Of a DNA stretch of 64,000 bases, positions 50,688 to 60,831 are shown in pieces (within the stretch, counting starts at the first letter, position 1; every line of letters begins with the position of its first letter). A program made the position numbers and the translations under genes. This DNA comes from a virus: IMG/VR virus record IMGVR_UViG_3300037137_001027, positions 62,001 through 126,000 of that record. The stretch is one strand, 5' to 3'. The notes beneath the pieces are model-generated. The model saw only the letters and a program-made list of their open reading frames with translations, made no database searches and had not been told where the DNA came from.

Positions 50688-51176
50688 ATGATAAAGTTTA
50701 TTGAATTCATTGACAAAAAGGAAAGAGAGACGAAGAAACAACTCAAGATCATTGAGCATATCCTTCTCGCTCACGAAATGAACGTCAAAAGTCATCTGGA
50801 TGACGATGATCCATACCTTTTTGTTTACAACACAAAGAAAAACACTTTCTTCGAAGGTATTAGAATTTACAAAGTTGGCGATCAAATCTCTTTCAGGGTT
50901 CAAAAAGACGAAAAAACAGAACCTTTTGGTCGTGCATACCCGATGGACATTGAAGAAATGTTTGAAGATTTAGTTACAGATTATAAACCTGAAGAAGCTG
51001 GCAGGAAAATAATGGCAGCAGTTACCACCGAGGTTAAGAAATTTTTTGACCGAAGTGCTATTGCTGAAAAAGAGTTGCGTGACAAAGAGTTTGAACGTGA
51101 TCCGTGGGGCAAGGTGGTTGTCCGAAGTTCCGATTATGGGATGGATTACAGCAACCTCACATATATGAAGGCTTAA
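50688..51176 (+). CDS. hypothetical 162-aa protein
   Basis: No clear ribosome site before ATG 50688. Charged alpha/beta protein with a helical C-terminal half. Its stop is 2 nt before the next ATG. Lies in the virion module but has no recognised motif. Confidence 0.6.
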   Translation: MIKFIEFIDKKERETKKQLKIIEHILLAHEMNVKSHLDDDDPYLFVYNTKKNTFFEGIRIYKVGDQISFRVQKDEKTEPFGRAYPMDIEEMFEDLVTDYKPEEAGRKIMAAVTTEVKKFFDRSAIAEKELRDKEFERDPWGKVVVRSSDYGMDYSNLTYMKA

Positions 51177-51178
51177 AG

Positions 51179-51508
51179 ATGGGTGGGTTCCAAGAGTGGG
51201 TGGGCAAGAAGCGAGTTGTTGATAATTTTGAATTAGGGCTTGGAAAATCTATACCAGAAAACAAAAACGCTGGTGGTGGCTTTGATCCCACAAGCAAAGA
51301 ACAAGTTAAAAAATTCAAGAAAGTAGATTTAATAACGTTACCCGTTGAAGGAACTAACTGTGGCAACTGTATGTTTATGGTTCCAGTTGATAAGGCAAAA
51401 GGTGTCGGTTGGTGTAATCACAAGGATGTTTTAGAGTTTGTTACCCCAAAAATGTGTTGTGCAATGTGGAATCACACAGATGTTAAACGGCAGTGGGAAA
51501 CTAAATAA
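51179..51508 (+). CDS. hypothetical 109-aa Cys-rich protein
   Basis: Starts MGGFQEWVGKKRVVDNFELG. The C-terminal half holds NCGNCMFMVP, WCNHKD and MCCAMW, a cluster of five Cys and a His able to bind zinc or an Fe-S cluster (a HiPIP-like spacing is possible). Function unknown. Confidence 0.6.
   Translation: MGGFQEWVGKKRVVDNFELGLGKSIPENKNAGGGFDPTSKEQVKKFKKVDLITLPVEGTNCGNCMFMVPVDKAKGVGWCNHKDVLEFVTPKMCCAMWNHTDVKRQWETK
51502..51507 (+). promoter_or_regulatory. weak candidate late promoter box TAAATA
   Basis: TAAATA, 4 nt gap, ATG 51512. It overlaps the stop of the previous gene, so it could be chance. Confidence 0.25.
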
Positions 51509-51511
51509 GAT

Positions 51512-52042
51512 ATGCCAATTACTCCACGGCAAGTTCAACAATTGGGTAGTTTCTGGAAGGCTATCGACTATCCAACTCCTGCTGTGCCAACCCCGAAAAT
51601 AGTTCACAAAGGTAGTATTGTAAATTTTCACTATGCTGGGCAGCGGACGAACAAGATGGTCCACGACCCTTACCCGTTGGTATTAGTATCAGATATATAC
51701 AGTGATGCTATAAGAGGTGTGAATTTAAATTACTTAACAGTCCCTTACGTTAAGTATATGATTAACACTTATTTAGACAAACCATTCGCTTACTCCTTTA
51801 TAAAAGGCAATGCTTACTTAACAGGCGGGAAGGATGACCCTGGTACGTTCAGAACTTATAAGAGGAGTGGGATTAGTCAACTAAGAATGATGGACAGTGA
51901 TTTCTTGAGGGGTATTGCGGCAGTGTCGAGGACTTTAGATGCAAATGAATTGGACCAAATAAGGATGCAGATAGAAGAGTTAATAAAGTATCAATTAAAT
52001 CAACCTGTTGCTCAACCAGGAGAGGTACAACAAAATTACTGA
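51512..52042 (+). CDS. 176-aa phage structural/packaging protein candidate
   Basis: GSIVNFHYAGQRTNKMVHDPYPLVLV then IRGVNLNYLTVPYVKYMI matches a pattern seen in many T4-like phage proteins (F-x-Y ... D-x-x-P-L-V ... G-x-N-x-x-Y-L). These are annotated mostly as virion or DNA-end related. It precedes the tape measure gene. Confidence 0.5.
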   Translation: MPITPRQVQQLGSFWKAIDYPTPAVPTPKIVHKGSIVNFHYAGQRTNKMVHDPYPLVLVSDIYSDAIRGVNLNYLTVPYVKYMINTYLDKPFAYSFIKGNAYLTGGKDDPGTFRTYKRSGISQLRMMDSDFLRGIAAVSRTLDANELDQIRMQIEELIKYQLNQPVAQPGEVQQNY

Positions 52043-52108
52043 TATCTGCATAGATACTGTAATTCCTTTTCGCAATTCATTTTATTAATTAATAGTTTTT
52101 TAGAAAGA

Positions 52109-52116
52109 GATAAATA
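52109..52116 (+). promoter_or_regulatory. candidate T4-type late promoter
   Basis: GATAAATA, exactly 5 nt, then ATG 52122. Matches the T4 late layout (TATAAATA) at 7 of 8 positions. Confidence 0.5.
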
Positions 52117-52121
52117 ACAAT

Positions 52122-55100
52122 ATGCCAGTCGATGTATTTGACCGTAAGGTAAGTGCCAGTATTGACGAGATTAAGGCAGCATTACTTGGTGATGTTGGCA
52201 ACAAAAAGACTGCGCAAAAAAAGGATGAAAACACCGAACAACTTAAAAAGCTCAATGATAATCTAGAAAAGATTGTTGGAAATGACCTTGACAGGGAATT
52301 AAAAGCTCTTAACAAATTAATCAAGCGAGTAGCAGATTGTTGTGAAGAACAGTCTGGCAAACGAAGTCAAAATCTTGATAAAGAAGCAAAAGCTTATGCT
52401 AAGGCAGTTGCCAAAGCATTAAAGCCAGCTAATGGTGGCGACATATCAAAAGTAATTAAAGATACATTTGGCGGTATCAAACCAGCGTTCGATAAAATTA
52501 CTGATAAAACGATGGATTTTGGTAAGGCTCTGGAAAGAAGCCAAAGAAGATTTAGTGCTGCATTCGGTATGATCGGCAAGGACTTCACAAAAACTTTTGG
52601 CGATATAGGGAAACTAAATCCTTTCAAGTGGTTTCAAAAAGAGGGGGAGAAGGCGACTAAAGAATCCCAAAACATGTTCCGCAGTGGGTGGAACACAACC
52701 ATAAGTTTTTTCAAAGATAACTGGCAGCGCATGACTACTGCCGTCTCAAGTAAAGCTTCTGCTTTGTGGGAAGGAGTTACGAGTAAAGCTTCTGCTTTGT
52801 GGGAAGGAGTTACGAGTAAAGCTTCTGCTTTGTGGGAAGGAGTTACGAGTAAAGCTTCTGCTTTGTGGGAAGGAGTTACAAATAGGGTTTCTGGCTGGTG
52901 GAAAAAGACCACCGATGTAGCTTCTGATTTATGGGGTAAAGTTACAAAAAGGGTTTCAGATAGTTGGGTCGGCAAAACATTTGGTTTTATAGGGCGTTCT
53001 GTTGATACGCTGGGTAAGGCTGTAGGCGGTACAGTTAGAAATTTATTAAATTTGGGCAAAACCACAGGAACAGGAAAGCAAAAGAAATCTCAAAGCGATA
53101 TAGATGATTTAACTGGCAAGGGTAGAACAGTGCATGGTGAAGGAACGCCAGTTGGTAAAGGGCGTAAAACAAAAGGAGCAGGTGGTACATCTGATTTATG
53201 TCGTTGTATTTGCAGATGTATAGGAAAGCTACTTGGAGTAACCAAAGAAGGAGTAAAACAATCTAAGCAAGGAGTTAAGCACTCTAAAGATATCAGTAAA
53301 ATTGGGTCAAGTCAATTGCGGCAGGGCGCGAAAAAAGACATGACATTAAAACCAGCTACAGACACAGGTGAAGACATTCGTAAATCCCTGGAGGAGGAGA
53401 ATGACAGGCGTGAAAAACTAGAAAGAAAAAGGGCAAATTGGGAAAGACGTAGCCAGGATGTAAAAGGCCACATAAAGACGGCTACTGGTTTCCTTAGTCA
53501 AGTCATGTCAGCAGATAAGGGTGACACTGCGAGAGTAATAGCTCAAGGCTTGGCTAACAGCATATCAAAAGCTGCTGGATATATAGTTGGCAAGCCACTT
53601 GAGGTATTAGGTGGCTTTTTAGAGAAACAAAACGTTGAAATCCTTGGTTTTGGTGGCAACTTAGCTTTTCTTGGCGCTCCAATTAAATTCTTGGGTGAAG
53701 CTCTTGGTGGTCTTGCTGAAGGTATAACAAGTTTAGTTTTACAGCCATTAGCGGATGAAGTGGTTAATTTCCAAGAAGAAATGCAGGCCATGTATATTAC
53801 CAGAGGTGCAACCAGAGGTGGTCGAGTTGCTGGAGGTGTTGGTGCGCCAGGTCTTACTGGAATGGCTCAAGGGGTTCAGGATTGGACTAACAACATAGAT
53901 ATTGCGGCAAAAAAAGAAGAGATGTTGGGGCGTAATGCTGCGGAAATTGCTGAAACAGGGCAGAAATTATCAACGATCCAGAAACAGCACGTCAAAAACC
54001 TGAAAATGGGTATTAGAGAAGAAGATAAGTTTAACAAAGCCTCTAATATTGGTTTAAGGGCATCTTCTCAAATAGGTTCTAATGCTGAGCAAACAGCAGA
54101 TATGTTCGCTGAGTGGAAACAGAATTTAGGCGCATCAAATGTACAATTAGGGATGATGGAACGTGGTTTACTAAGCATTGCCAGGTCTACAGGCATATTT
54201 GGAGACAATTTAATTAAGGTTGCAAGGTCGTCTCAAAAATTCATGGAATATATGAGAATGTCTGGTACTTTTACAGCCAAAGCATCCAACAACATTGTAG
54301 GTTTGATGGCTGAAGCACAAAAACGTGGTGTTAGCAAAGGTATGGAAAATTTATTAGAGGTTTTTAAGCAAAGTTTGCTTAGTCCAGAAGGCGGTGGTTT
54401 AAAAGATTTCGTAACAGCATCAATTGGAGGTGATGAGCCATTAAGGGAACGTATGATAACGGGGACGTTGATGCAAGATCGTGGTTCACAAAAGATGCTT
54501 GCTCAAAATATGAGTAAAAAGTTCAATGAATGGGCTGCGGACATGTTCCAAGGTAAGAAATTTGACCAATTAAGCATTGAAGAAAAGGGCTTGTTTGATG
54601 TTTTCATAAGGCAAATAACAAAGAATCAAGCTGGAGCGGAAGAGTTAAATCAGCTTATAAAAGGCATGATAGAAAATACAAAAAACTTCTCTGAAAGCAT
54701 GAAAGACTTAGAAGCTGGTGCGAAGAAAGGCAAAGCGGGTTTAACCGAACAGGAAAAAACTACACAAAGACAACAACTCATCTATAACACAAGTGATGAA
54801 ATACTAGAAGATTATACGCGAGCATTAAAAGAGTCAACAGATGCAATGGGCAAAGCAGACGTTGGCAAGGCTTTCGAAAAGCTTAAAGAGAGTTCAGAGG
54901 ATTTAACCAGTTTTTATGAAAGCCAAAGCATCGACATGAATAAGGGTGCCGCCTCGATTGGCGATATTCTAAGAAAACAGGTAGAACAAGTCCGTAAAAG
55001 GGCAGAGAAAGAAGGTTTAACAGCACAGATGATAGGAGCAGCAGGCATTGAAAAAGAAGATATAGACAATGCATTAAAGGAACTAGAAAAAGGCAATACA

Positions 55101-57644
55101 AAAGATTTTGAAGATTTAAGGGCAAAAATGACTGCTCTCGAAGGCAAGACAAGAGAAGAAATGAGACAGAATGCTGATCCGATTACCAAAATACAAATGT
55201 TAGTATTCAAGATGGAAGGCCATCTTAGACTCATTATGAGAACCTTAATTACTGAAATTGCGCCTGAAATACAAGGATTGATGAATGATTTCGACGTGGT
55301 TATGGATCGAGCCGCGAAGGAATATGCTAAAGGTAACACGGAAGAAGCTGTCAAAATCATTGGGGATTATATGAAGAAAATCCCTGAAGATATCACAAAA
55401 AGCAGAGAACAAATAGACAAAATGCCAAGGGCATCGACTGCACAGAAAGGTTTCGCAGGTTTCCTTGAAGGTATCATCGGTAAAGGTTCTTTGGGTGGTG
55501 GCGCGCTAGAAGGATTGGGTACGACGATTCAGAAAAATGCTAAGGAAATATCAGACGCCATTAAGGATATTACAGAGAAGATCAAGATGCTCAAAGATAA
55601 CATATCATCAATAGCCAAAGTGTTTGGTGTGTTAGCCGCTGTGGTAGCAGGTGGTACTATTGCTGTGCTAATCATGGGTATTGTTGCGGCATTAGGACCG
55701 ATGGGCTTACTTGGCGTGCTTGCGGGGGGTGGTATTGCCTATGCTATTTGGGATATTGTACAAAATCTTAAAGAAATAAAGAGAATAAAGGACGAAGAAA
55801 GAGGCGTTCAGGCAAAAGTTCAACAACAAGTAGAAGCTACCCAAAGACGGAATGTTGAAACCGCCGCTGATTTGGCAAAACGTGGTGAAGTAGAATTGTT
55901 GGAAGTGCAACGAGCGAGACTTAAATTAGAGCTTGAACAACAAAAAACAGCGCTTAAAGGAAATGAGAAGACAGCAAAAGAAGCCAACCAAGCTGCCGTA
56001 GATGGAGAGTGGTATTTGCATGAAGTATTCACTGAAACTTTTACACGATCCTGGGGAGAGCAACAGGCGGAAAGAGATGTTACAGCCAGTACAGCTAAAA
56101 CAGCATTAGAGCATAGAAAGAAAGAAGTTGAGTCCCGTGAAAAGGCACTTGCCGATTTAGAAAAAAACTTAGCGATTGCTAGGGAAAATGCTGCCAAATT
56201 ACCAAAAAGTGCAGAAAGGGATTTGGCTAATTGGACGGCACAATGGGAAAAATTCTTTCTAGAACACAAGCCCGAAGCATTATCGCCTATACAGCAAAGA
56301 AAAAAGAAGGCCATCATGATTAGTGGAACTCAATGGGATGCTTCAGAGGCTGGTAAATATGGAGAATCATCAGACGAACAATATGTGAGACGATCTTTGG
56401 CAATAAAAGCACCTCAGCAAAGACTCTTGGGGGTTACGAAAAAGGATATTCCACAATATAAAGAACTTAGTCAAATTTTATGGACCAAAGGATATGATGA
56501 AGCGGTTGCGTATGTTAAAAAGAATGCTGAAACTTTAAACATGGATATTGCACAAGCAATGTTTGATGCATATGGTGAGAAGCTTCCCGCTGATCTTAGA
56601 AAAAAACTGATTTCTTATGAGCCAGCCGCCCTTGCGAATCTTCAAAAAGCAGCCCAAGAATCAGGCTGGTTGAAAAAAGCCCAGCTTGGGCCAGGGGGCA
56701 AAGTAATTCAAAAAGAGGAGGTTTTAAGCGCTGAAACGTTTATGAAAGCCAGAGAATTAGCAAGGGCGAGGGGTGCGGAAACCCCTGAACTTGCTGATGT
56801 TCAGAAAGTATTATCTAATCCAGAAATTGTTCAACTAAACCAAAAACAACTTGAGTATTTAAAAAAGATGGTTGAAGCCAATGACACAGCAAATGCAATT
56901 GCTAAATCAAAAAATATGCCTATCTCCGAAGACAAAGCATTTATAGCTTCGCCTGAGACGCTTAAAAAGTTACAGAGCATAGGAACACCAACTGCGGCAA
57001 CCACAAGCGGACAAGCACCACCAGTTGCCCGTGGCCCAACTTCTGAAGAACTTCGGGCAATGCAAGAGAGAATAAATGGATTGCAAGAACAATTAAGGAA
57101 TAAGTCTACCAAATTCGGTGATCCAAACTTTGTTGGACCACCTTCGTTAGAAGATATGGCGAAGGAAGCAATAACCCCGACAGGAGGTGGCTCTATTTAT
57201 ACACATGATAAACGATTAGAAAATCTTGCAAAAGAAGAGTTAAAACAACAAGAAAACTCTATAATTGCGAAGCCAGAGCTTATGGGACCGCCAATGACAG
57301 ATGAAGTTAAAGCAGCAGTAAATAAAGAGATTAGTGTTAGTCCAACGTTGCCAGGCATGTCTAGTGCCGCAGAGGATGAAATTCGTCGCAGAAATGCGGA
57401 AATGCAGAACAGTGGTGATGTGGATATGGCAAAAACAGAAGAAAACACAGGTACTACCGCAGCTAACACAAGGGCAATGGCTAAAATGCTGGGTCAAATA
57501 GGAAGGATATTAACCAAAAAACGCAGTAATGACCTTGGTTTAGAAGGACCAGATTATCCAGTAGAAGCTTTCTTTGAAGAAGTTCTAAATACAAATTGGG
57601 ATAGCGCAGGCATAGGCAGAAGTGGCGGTTTAGAGTTTGAATAA
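52122..57644 (+). CDS. tail tape measure protein
   Basis: The 1840-aa product has the features of a tape measure protein: long helical segments, a central hydrophobic domain (about 1165-1210, FGVLAAVVAGGTIAVLIMG then LGPMGLLGVLAGGGIAYAI), and a Trp-bearing tandem repeat (about 210-253) plus diverged copies to about 285. Such proteins fix the tail length and eject before the DNA. It is followed by baseplate genes. Length would predict a tail of roughly 270 nm at 0.15 nm per residue, if fully helical. Confidence 0.92.
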   Translation: MPVDVFDRKVSASIDEIKAALLGDVGNKKTAQKKDENTEQLKKLNDNLEKIVGNDLDRELKALNKLIKRVADCCEEQSGKRSQNLDKEAKAYAKAVAKALKPANGGDISKVIKDTFGGIKPAFDKITDKTMDFGKALERSQRRFSAAFGMIGKDFTKTFGDIGKLNPFKWFQKEGEKATKESQNMFRSGWNTTISFFKDNWQRMTTAVSSKASALWEGVTSKASALWEGVTSKASALWEGVTSKASALWEGVTNRVSGWWKKTTDVASDLWGKVTKRVSDSWVGKTFGFIGRSVDTLGKAVGGTVRNLLNLGKTTGTGKQKKSQSDIDDLTGKGRTVHGEGTPVGKGRKTKGAGGTSDLCRCICRCIGKLLGVTKEGVKQSKQGVKHSKDISKIGSSQLRQGAKKDMTLKPATDTGEDIRKSLEEENDRREKLERKRANWERRSQDVKGHIKTATGFLSQVMSADKGDTARVIAQGLANSISKAAGYIVGKPLEVLGGFLEKQNVEILGFGGNLAFLGAPIKFLGEALGGLAEGITSLVLQPLADEVVNFQEEMQAMYITRGATRGGRVAGGVGAPGLTGMAQGVQDWTNNIDIAAKKEEMLGRNAAEIAETGQKLSTIQKQHVKNLKMGIREEDKFNKASNIGLRASSQIGSNAEQTADMFAEWKQNLGASNVQLGMMERGLLSIARSTGIFGDNLIKVARSSQKFMEYMRMSGTFTAKASNNIVGLMAEAQKRGVSKGMENLLEVFKQSLLSPEGGGLKDFVTASIGGDEPLRERMITGTLMQDRGSQKMLAQNMSKKFNEWAADMFQGKKFDQLSIEEKGLFDVFIRQITKNQAGAEELNQLIKGMIENTKNFSESMKDLEAGAKKGKAGLTEQEKTTQRQQLIYNTSDEILEDYTRALKESTDAMGKADVGKAFEKLKESSEDLTSFYESQSIDMNKGAASIGDILRKQVEQVRKRAEKEGLTAQMIGAAGIEKEDIDNALKELEKGNTKDFEDLRAKMTALEGKTREEMRQNADPITKIQMLVFKMEGHLRLIMRTLITEIAPEIQGLMNDFDVVMDRAAKEYAKGNTEEAVKIIGDYMKKIPEDITKSREQIDKMPRASTAQKGFAGFLEGIIGKGSLGGGALEGLGTTIQKNAKEISDAIKDITEKIKMLKDNISSIAKVFGVLAAVVAGGTIAVLIMGIVAALGPMGLLGVLAGGGIAYAIWDIVQNLKEIKRIKDEERGVQAKVQQQVEATQRRNVETAADLAKRGEVELLEVQRARLKLELEQQKTALKGNEKTAKEANQAAVDGEWYLHEVFTETFTRSWGEQQAERDVTASTAKTALEHRKKEVESREKALADLEKNLAIARENAAKLPKSAERDLANWTAQWEKFFLEHKPEALSPIQQRKKKAIMISGTQWDASEAGKYGESSDEQYVRRSLAIKAPQQRLLGVTKKDIPQYKELSQILWTKGYDEAVAYVKKNAETLNMDIAQAMFDAYGEKLPADLRKKLISYEPAALANLQKAAQESGWLKKAQLGPGGKVIQKEEVLSAETFMKARELARARGAETPELADVQKVLSNPEIVQLNQKQLEYLKKMVEANDTANAIAKSKNMPISEDKAFIASPETLKKLQSIGTPTAATTSGQAPPVARGPTSEELRAMQERINGLQEQLRNKSTKFGDPNFVGPPSLEDMAKEAITPTGGGSIYTHDKRLENLAKEELKQQENSIIAKPELMGPPMTDEVKAAVNKEISVSPTLPGMSSAAEDEIRRRNAEMQNSGDVDMAKTEENTGTTAANTRAMAKMLGQIGRILTKKRSNDLGLEGPDYPVEAFFEEVLNTNWDSAGIGRSGGLEFE
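52749..52880 (+). repeat. four 33-bp tandem repeats in the tape measure gene
   Basis: Four nearly identical 33-bp units (52749, 52782, 52815, 52848) encode SKASALWEGVT; only the last base differs. Diverged units follow (NRVSGWWKKTT, DVASDLWGKVT, KRVSDSWVG). The 11-residue period suits a coiled-coil or Trp-zipper ruler. Confidence 0.95.
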
Positions 57645-57658
57645 TAACAAGGAGGATA

Positions 57659-58276
57659 ATGCCAAGAGGAACTAAAAATGATGGGTCATTAGCCCCATTA
57701 CAATATACATCAATAGGTGGTGGAAAATGTGAAATACAAACACCTTGCGGATGTATTACATTAAAAATACTTCCAGAAATTACGGATAGTAAAGGAGCGC
57801 AATATGTCAATGACCCTGCCCCTGGCAGATCAAGCCCAATGTTGACTTATGCCTACTCAGAGTCTAGAAATATAAATACAGAATTACACTTCATGATAAC
57901 CACATTTGACGATATATCCGAAAACATCAGAGCAATTAGAATTATCCAAAATTTAGTTTACCCAGGTGCAGGCACAGGGATAGCTCCTTTTACGCCGCCG
58001 CCTGTGATTAAATTTGTTTGTGGTCAACTATTAGATGGACCTGATGGATTATGTATGGTACTTAAAAGTTATAACATACGTTATCCTACGGAAGTGGCGT
58101 GGGATGTAAAAACTTTTCTACCTTATAAATTTTCGATTAGTTGTAATTGGGAAGTTGTTTATCCGTGTAACAAATTGCCAGTTAATAAGTGTATAAACAG
58201 GGACAGTGGTGATGCTATTTTGTTCCCTGGAGACGATTTCTCGCCAGGAGAATTCCCACAGTTTTATCAAAAGTAA
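57659..58276 (+). CDS. baseplate tube-initiator-like protein
   Basis: AAGGAGG precedes the ATG. The N-terminal domain (LKILPEITDSKGAQYVND, SPMLTYAYSESRNINTELHFMITTFDD) follows the contractile-injection tube-protein layout found in tube initiators such as T4 gp48/gp54, and the middle has VIKFVCGQLLDG and the SYNIRYP strand. It probably starts tube polymerisation on the baseplate. Confidence 0.55.
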   Translation: MPRGTKNDGSLAPLQYTSIGGGKCEIQTPCGCITLKILPEITDSKGAQYVNDPAPGRSSPMLTYAYSESRNINTELHFMITTFDDISENIRAIRIIQNLVYPGAGTGIAPFTPPPVIKFVCGQLLDGPDGLCMVLKSYNIRYPTEVAWDVKTFLPYKFSISCNWEVVYPCNKLPVNKCINRDSGDAILFPGDDFSPGEFPQFYQK

Positions 58277-58291
58277 GCATAAGGAGACTAC

Positions 58292-58615
58292 ATGCCTAAA
58301 CCAATTGAATATTCCAAGATGGAAGGAAGGTCTTATGTTCCTCCGACAAGTAGGTACGCTATGACTCCAATAATATATTACGAAGGCAAATTAGCATATC
58401 CTATATACAGGAAGAAAAAAGCATCATTTAGTTCACAAGATCAACACTATGAAATAACAAAGGAAGTAGAATTCCGACCAGATATTGTATCATATAGGAC
58501 ATATGGCGCACCCGATTACTGGTGGAAGATAATGGAAATGAACGGAATGAAAGATATTTTGGAGTTCAGAGCAGGAAGAAACATTATCCTGCCTGGCGGT
58601 AGTTTAATGTTTTAA
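58292..58615 (+). CDS. LysM-like baseplate wedge protein (gp53-like)
   Basis: AAGGAG precedes the ATG. DIVSYRTYGAPDYWWKIMEMNGM followed by RAGRNIILPG has the LysM-type D-xx-x-YG-P-xx-W-W-x-I-xx-x-N...G-x-xL-x-I-P pattern shared with T4 gp53 wedge proteins. 107 aa. Confidence 0.65.
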   Translation: MPKPIEYSKMEGRSYVPPTSRYAMTPIIYYEGKLAYPIYRKKKASFSSQDQHYEITKEVEFRPDIVSYRTYGAPDYWWKIMEMNGMKDILEFRAGRNIILPGGSLMF

Positions 58616-58623
58616 GGAGAAGT

Positions 58624-60819
58624 ATGGCTGTTCCACCTGTTCCACCTATAGAACCTGTGTGTTCATATGATATAGACCCTAATTTTCCACTTGTTTGCGA
58701 TGTAGATTATACAAAAGCATATTGTTGTAATCCTGCGCCTACAAGTGGGGATAAATTCGTGATATGCAAGGAAGAAGTCGGTGATTGTGTTGTTGGCATA
58801 CCTGGCCCTGGCGCTCAGTACATGACTTTCCCCATCAGGAATAGTGATGACCAACCAATGTTAAAAACCGCATTGAATGGCACCACAATGTCAGCTTGGG
58901 TAAAGATAGCTTTCCAACAATATTGCGGTCCTATTGAATATGCGCCCACAACTGCTCAAACCATTATTACGATGGGTAACTTGTCTCAACCATGTAATCC
59001 AGAACAATGTAAAGCTATTATTAAGGCTTTTCAATATGGGTGGGGTACTGTTGACCAGGGCAATAAAGTCCGAGTCACAATTATGGATCAAAAAGGCAGT
59101 GAATTCCAACAATGGGTCCAAAGAATGGGCATTAACCCTGAAGGTAACTCAACACCAATTCAAGGTAAATATCGTATGAAAGTACAATGGGGTTGGTATG
59201 TTACTGGTGGCGCAGATGAAGATATTTGTGGTCAACCACCAATGCCTTTAGGCGACCCTGATTGTGGAAATAATACAGATTTAACTCCAGGTGGTCATCT
59301 TCCTATAATTCCCGCAGCGCCAGGTTTTAATTCAGCATTCATAATTTGTAGTCCAGTATTATATTTTTTAACTGACTGGATTAACGTGCATTACGAAAAT
59401 GGCAAGTTTATATATGAAGTCGAGGGTACAGATACATTACAACGTGGTCAAGAGAACAAAATTCAACAGATTTTTGGACGCTCTGGCAAACATTTCTACT
59501 TTACCAAGGCTGTTGAATTACTAGGGCAGGTTTCTTTCCCGCAGTTTCGTGTTGAATTTAAATGTTTAGATTCGAATGGTAAGGAAACGGACATAGAATT
59601 TGTAAAACCAAATGGTGATACTACCTGTAGAGAAAAAAAATCAGAAGATACTGATTGTCTAGGATACGGACCATATAAAATTTACAGGGCCGATACCCGT
59701 GGGCCACTTGAAATAATACGGGAGTGGCTCAACCAAGGTGTTTTGGCGAGAGACAAAACTGGTAAAGTTACCTCAGATAAACAAAGAGTTGGTATTACAT
59801 TAAATTATGACCCAACATATAAGTTTGTCCCAGCGGACGACATTAAGGACAAAACCACAAATGATAAATGTGCTACATGTACCTCTTCTCAACCACAATA
59901 TGGAAGGTTGCTTGTGTGGGCGAACGCCATACCTTATTGTCAAGGAAACTTTACTGAAAGTCAAATTAACACTAGGTTAAAAGCTGTTTATATAGTTAAC
60001 GGTGGAAATTGCTCACCAGTATTAGCATTTGCTCCTACGTTCAGATGGCACGCAATGGCTGCACAACGAACCGCTGGTAACTCCACGCCAGTTGTAGGTA
60101 CAAATGTCGATCAGAGAATAGGTTTCCGTAGAGTTAACTGTCCAATTGCTGCTGGCAGCGGCCCTAACAAGAATGCCGTACCAACAGGTACTCAAGAAGT
60201 TCAAATAACTACTACACCTAGCACCCAAACGCAAGAGGCAGTATTTCACCACGTTATGGCTAACTTAATGATTGGTGCTATTGAAGCAGACTTAAGAGTT
60301 CAAGGTGATCCTTCTAAGTGGTTATGTAGTCCAATTTATGGGTATGGAAGATGTGTTGGTATAGTGTTCGTTAATCCATTCTTCTTGGTAGACGACCCAA
60401 ACTCAGCAATTAAATGCCCTGGATGGTTTGCAACTGATCCTGATAGTCCAAATGCTGCATTTAAAAGCAGTATTAACGAATTGCTTACGAGTAAAGGATG
60501 GTTTATATTTGGTGTAGATCATCAAATTAAAGATGGTCAATACATAACTACTATAAAACTTAAACTAATTGCGCCTGGCGCTGAATTAAATCAAGCTGGT
60601 TCTGTTGTAAATCTTGGTGCGTGGGATGGCACAAGTATAGATGAAGGCACACCAATGCCATTTGGCGGTAGATTTGGTTGCTTGGATAAATTCTTAGTTG
60701 GTAATGCTGGTACTGCTTGGGGACAATCAGGGGATTGCCCTGGACACGTCACATGGATTGGTGGTGGGACAGCATGTTCTGATAACTATGTAACTGATCC
60801 TAACTCGCCACCAGATTAA
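58624..60819 (+). CDS. baseplate hub-like protein (gp27/gpD class), Cys-rich
   Basis: AAGGAG precedes the ATG. The 731-aa product lies between a gp53-like and an OB-fold spike gene, where T4-like phages keep hub proteins. Repeated beta parts (GNKVRVTIMDQKGSEF, GKYRMKVQWGWYVTG) suit hub tube-like domains. Unusually Cys-rich, with about 25 Cys. The hub call rests mainly on position. Confidence 0.45.
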   Translation: MAVPPVPPIEPVCSYDIDPNFPLVCDVDYTKAYCCNPAPTSGDKFVICKEEVGDCVVGIPGPGAQYMTFPIRNSDDQPMLKTALNGTTMSAWVKIAFQQYCGPIEYAPTTAQTIITMGNLSQPCNPEQCKAIIKAFQYGWGTVDQGNKVRVTIMDQKGSEFQQWVQRMGINPEGNSTPIQGKYRMKVQWGWYVTGGADEDICGQPPMPLGDPDCGNNTDLTPGGHLPIIPAAPGFNSAFIICSPVLYFLTDWINVHYENGKFIYEVEGTDTLQRGQENKIQQIFGRSGKHFYFTKAVELLGQVSFPQFRVEFKCLDSNGKETDIEFVKPNGDTTCREKKSEDTDCLGYGPYKIYRADTRGPLEIIREWLNQGVLARDKTGKVTSDKQRVGITLNYDPTYKFVPADDIKDKTTNDKCATCTSSQPQYGRLLVWANAIPYCQGNFTESQINTRLKAVYIVNGGNCSPVLAFAPTFRWHAMAAQRTAGNSTPVVGTNVDQRIGFRRVNCPIAAGSGPNKNAVPTGTQEVQITTTPSTQTQEAVFHHVMANLMIGAIEADLRVQGDPSKWLCSPIYGYGRCVGIVFVNPFFLVDDPNSAIKCPGWFATDPDSPNAAFKSSINELLTSKGWFIFGVDHQIKDGQYITTIKLKLIAPGAELNQAGSVVNLGAWDGTSIDEGTPMPFGGRFGCLDKFLVGNAGTAWGQSGDCPGHVTWIGGGTACSDNYVTDPNSPPD

Positions 60820-60831
60820 TAAGGATAAAAA

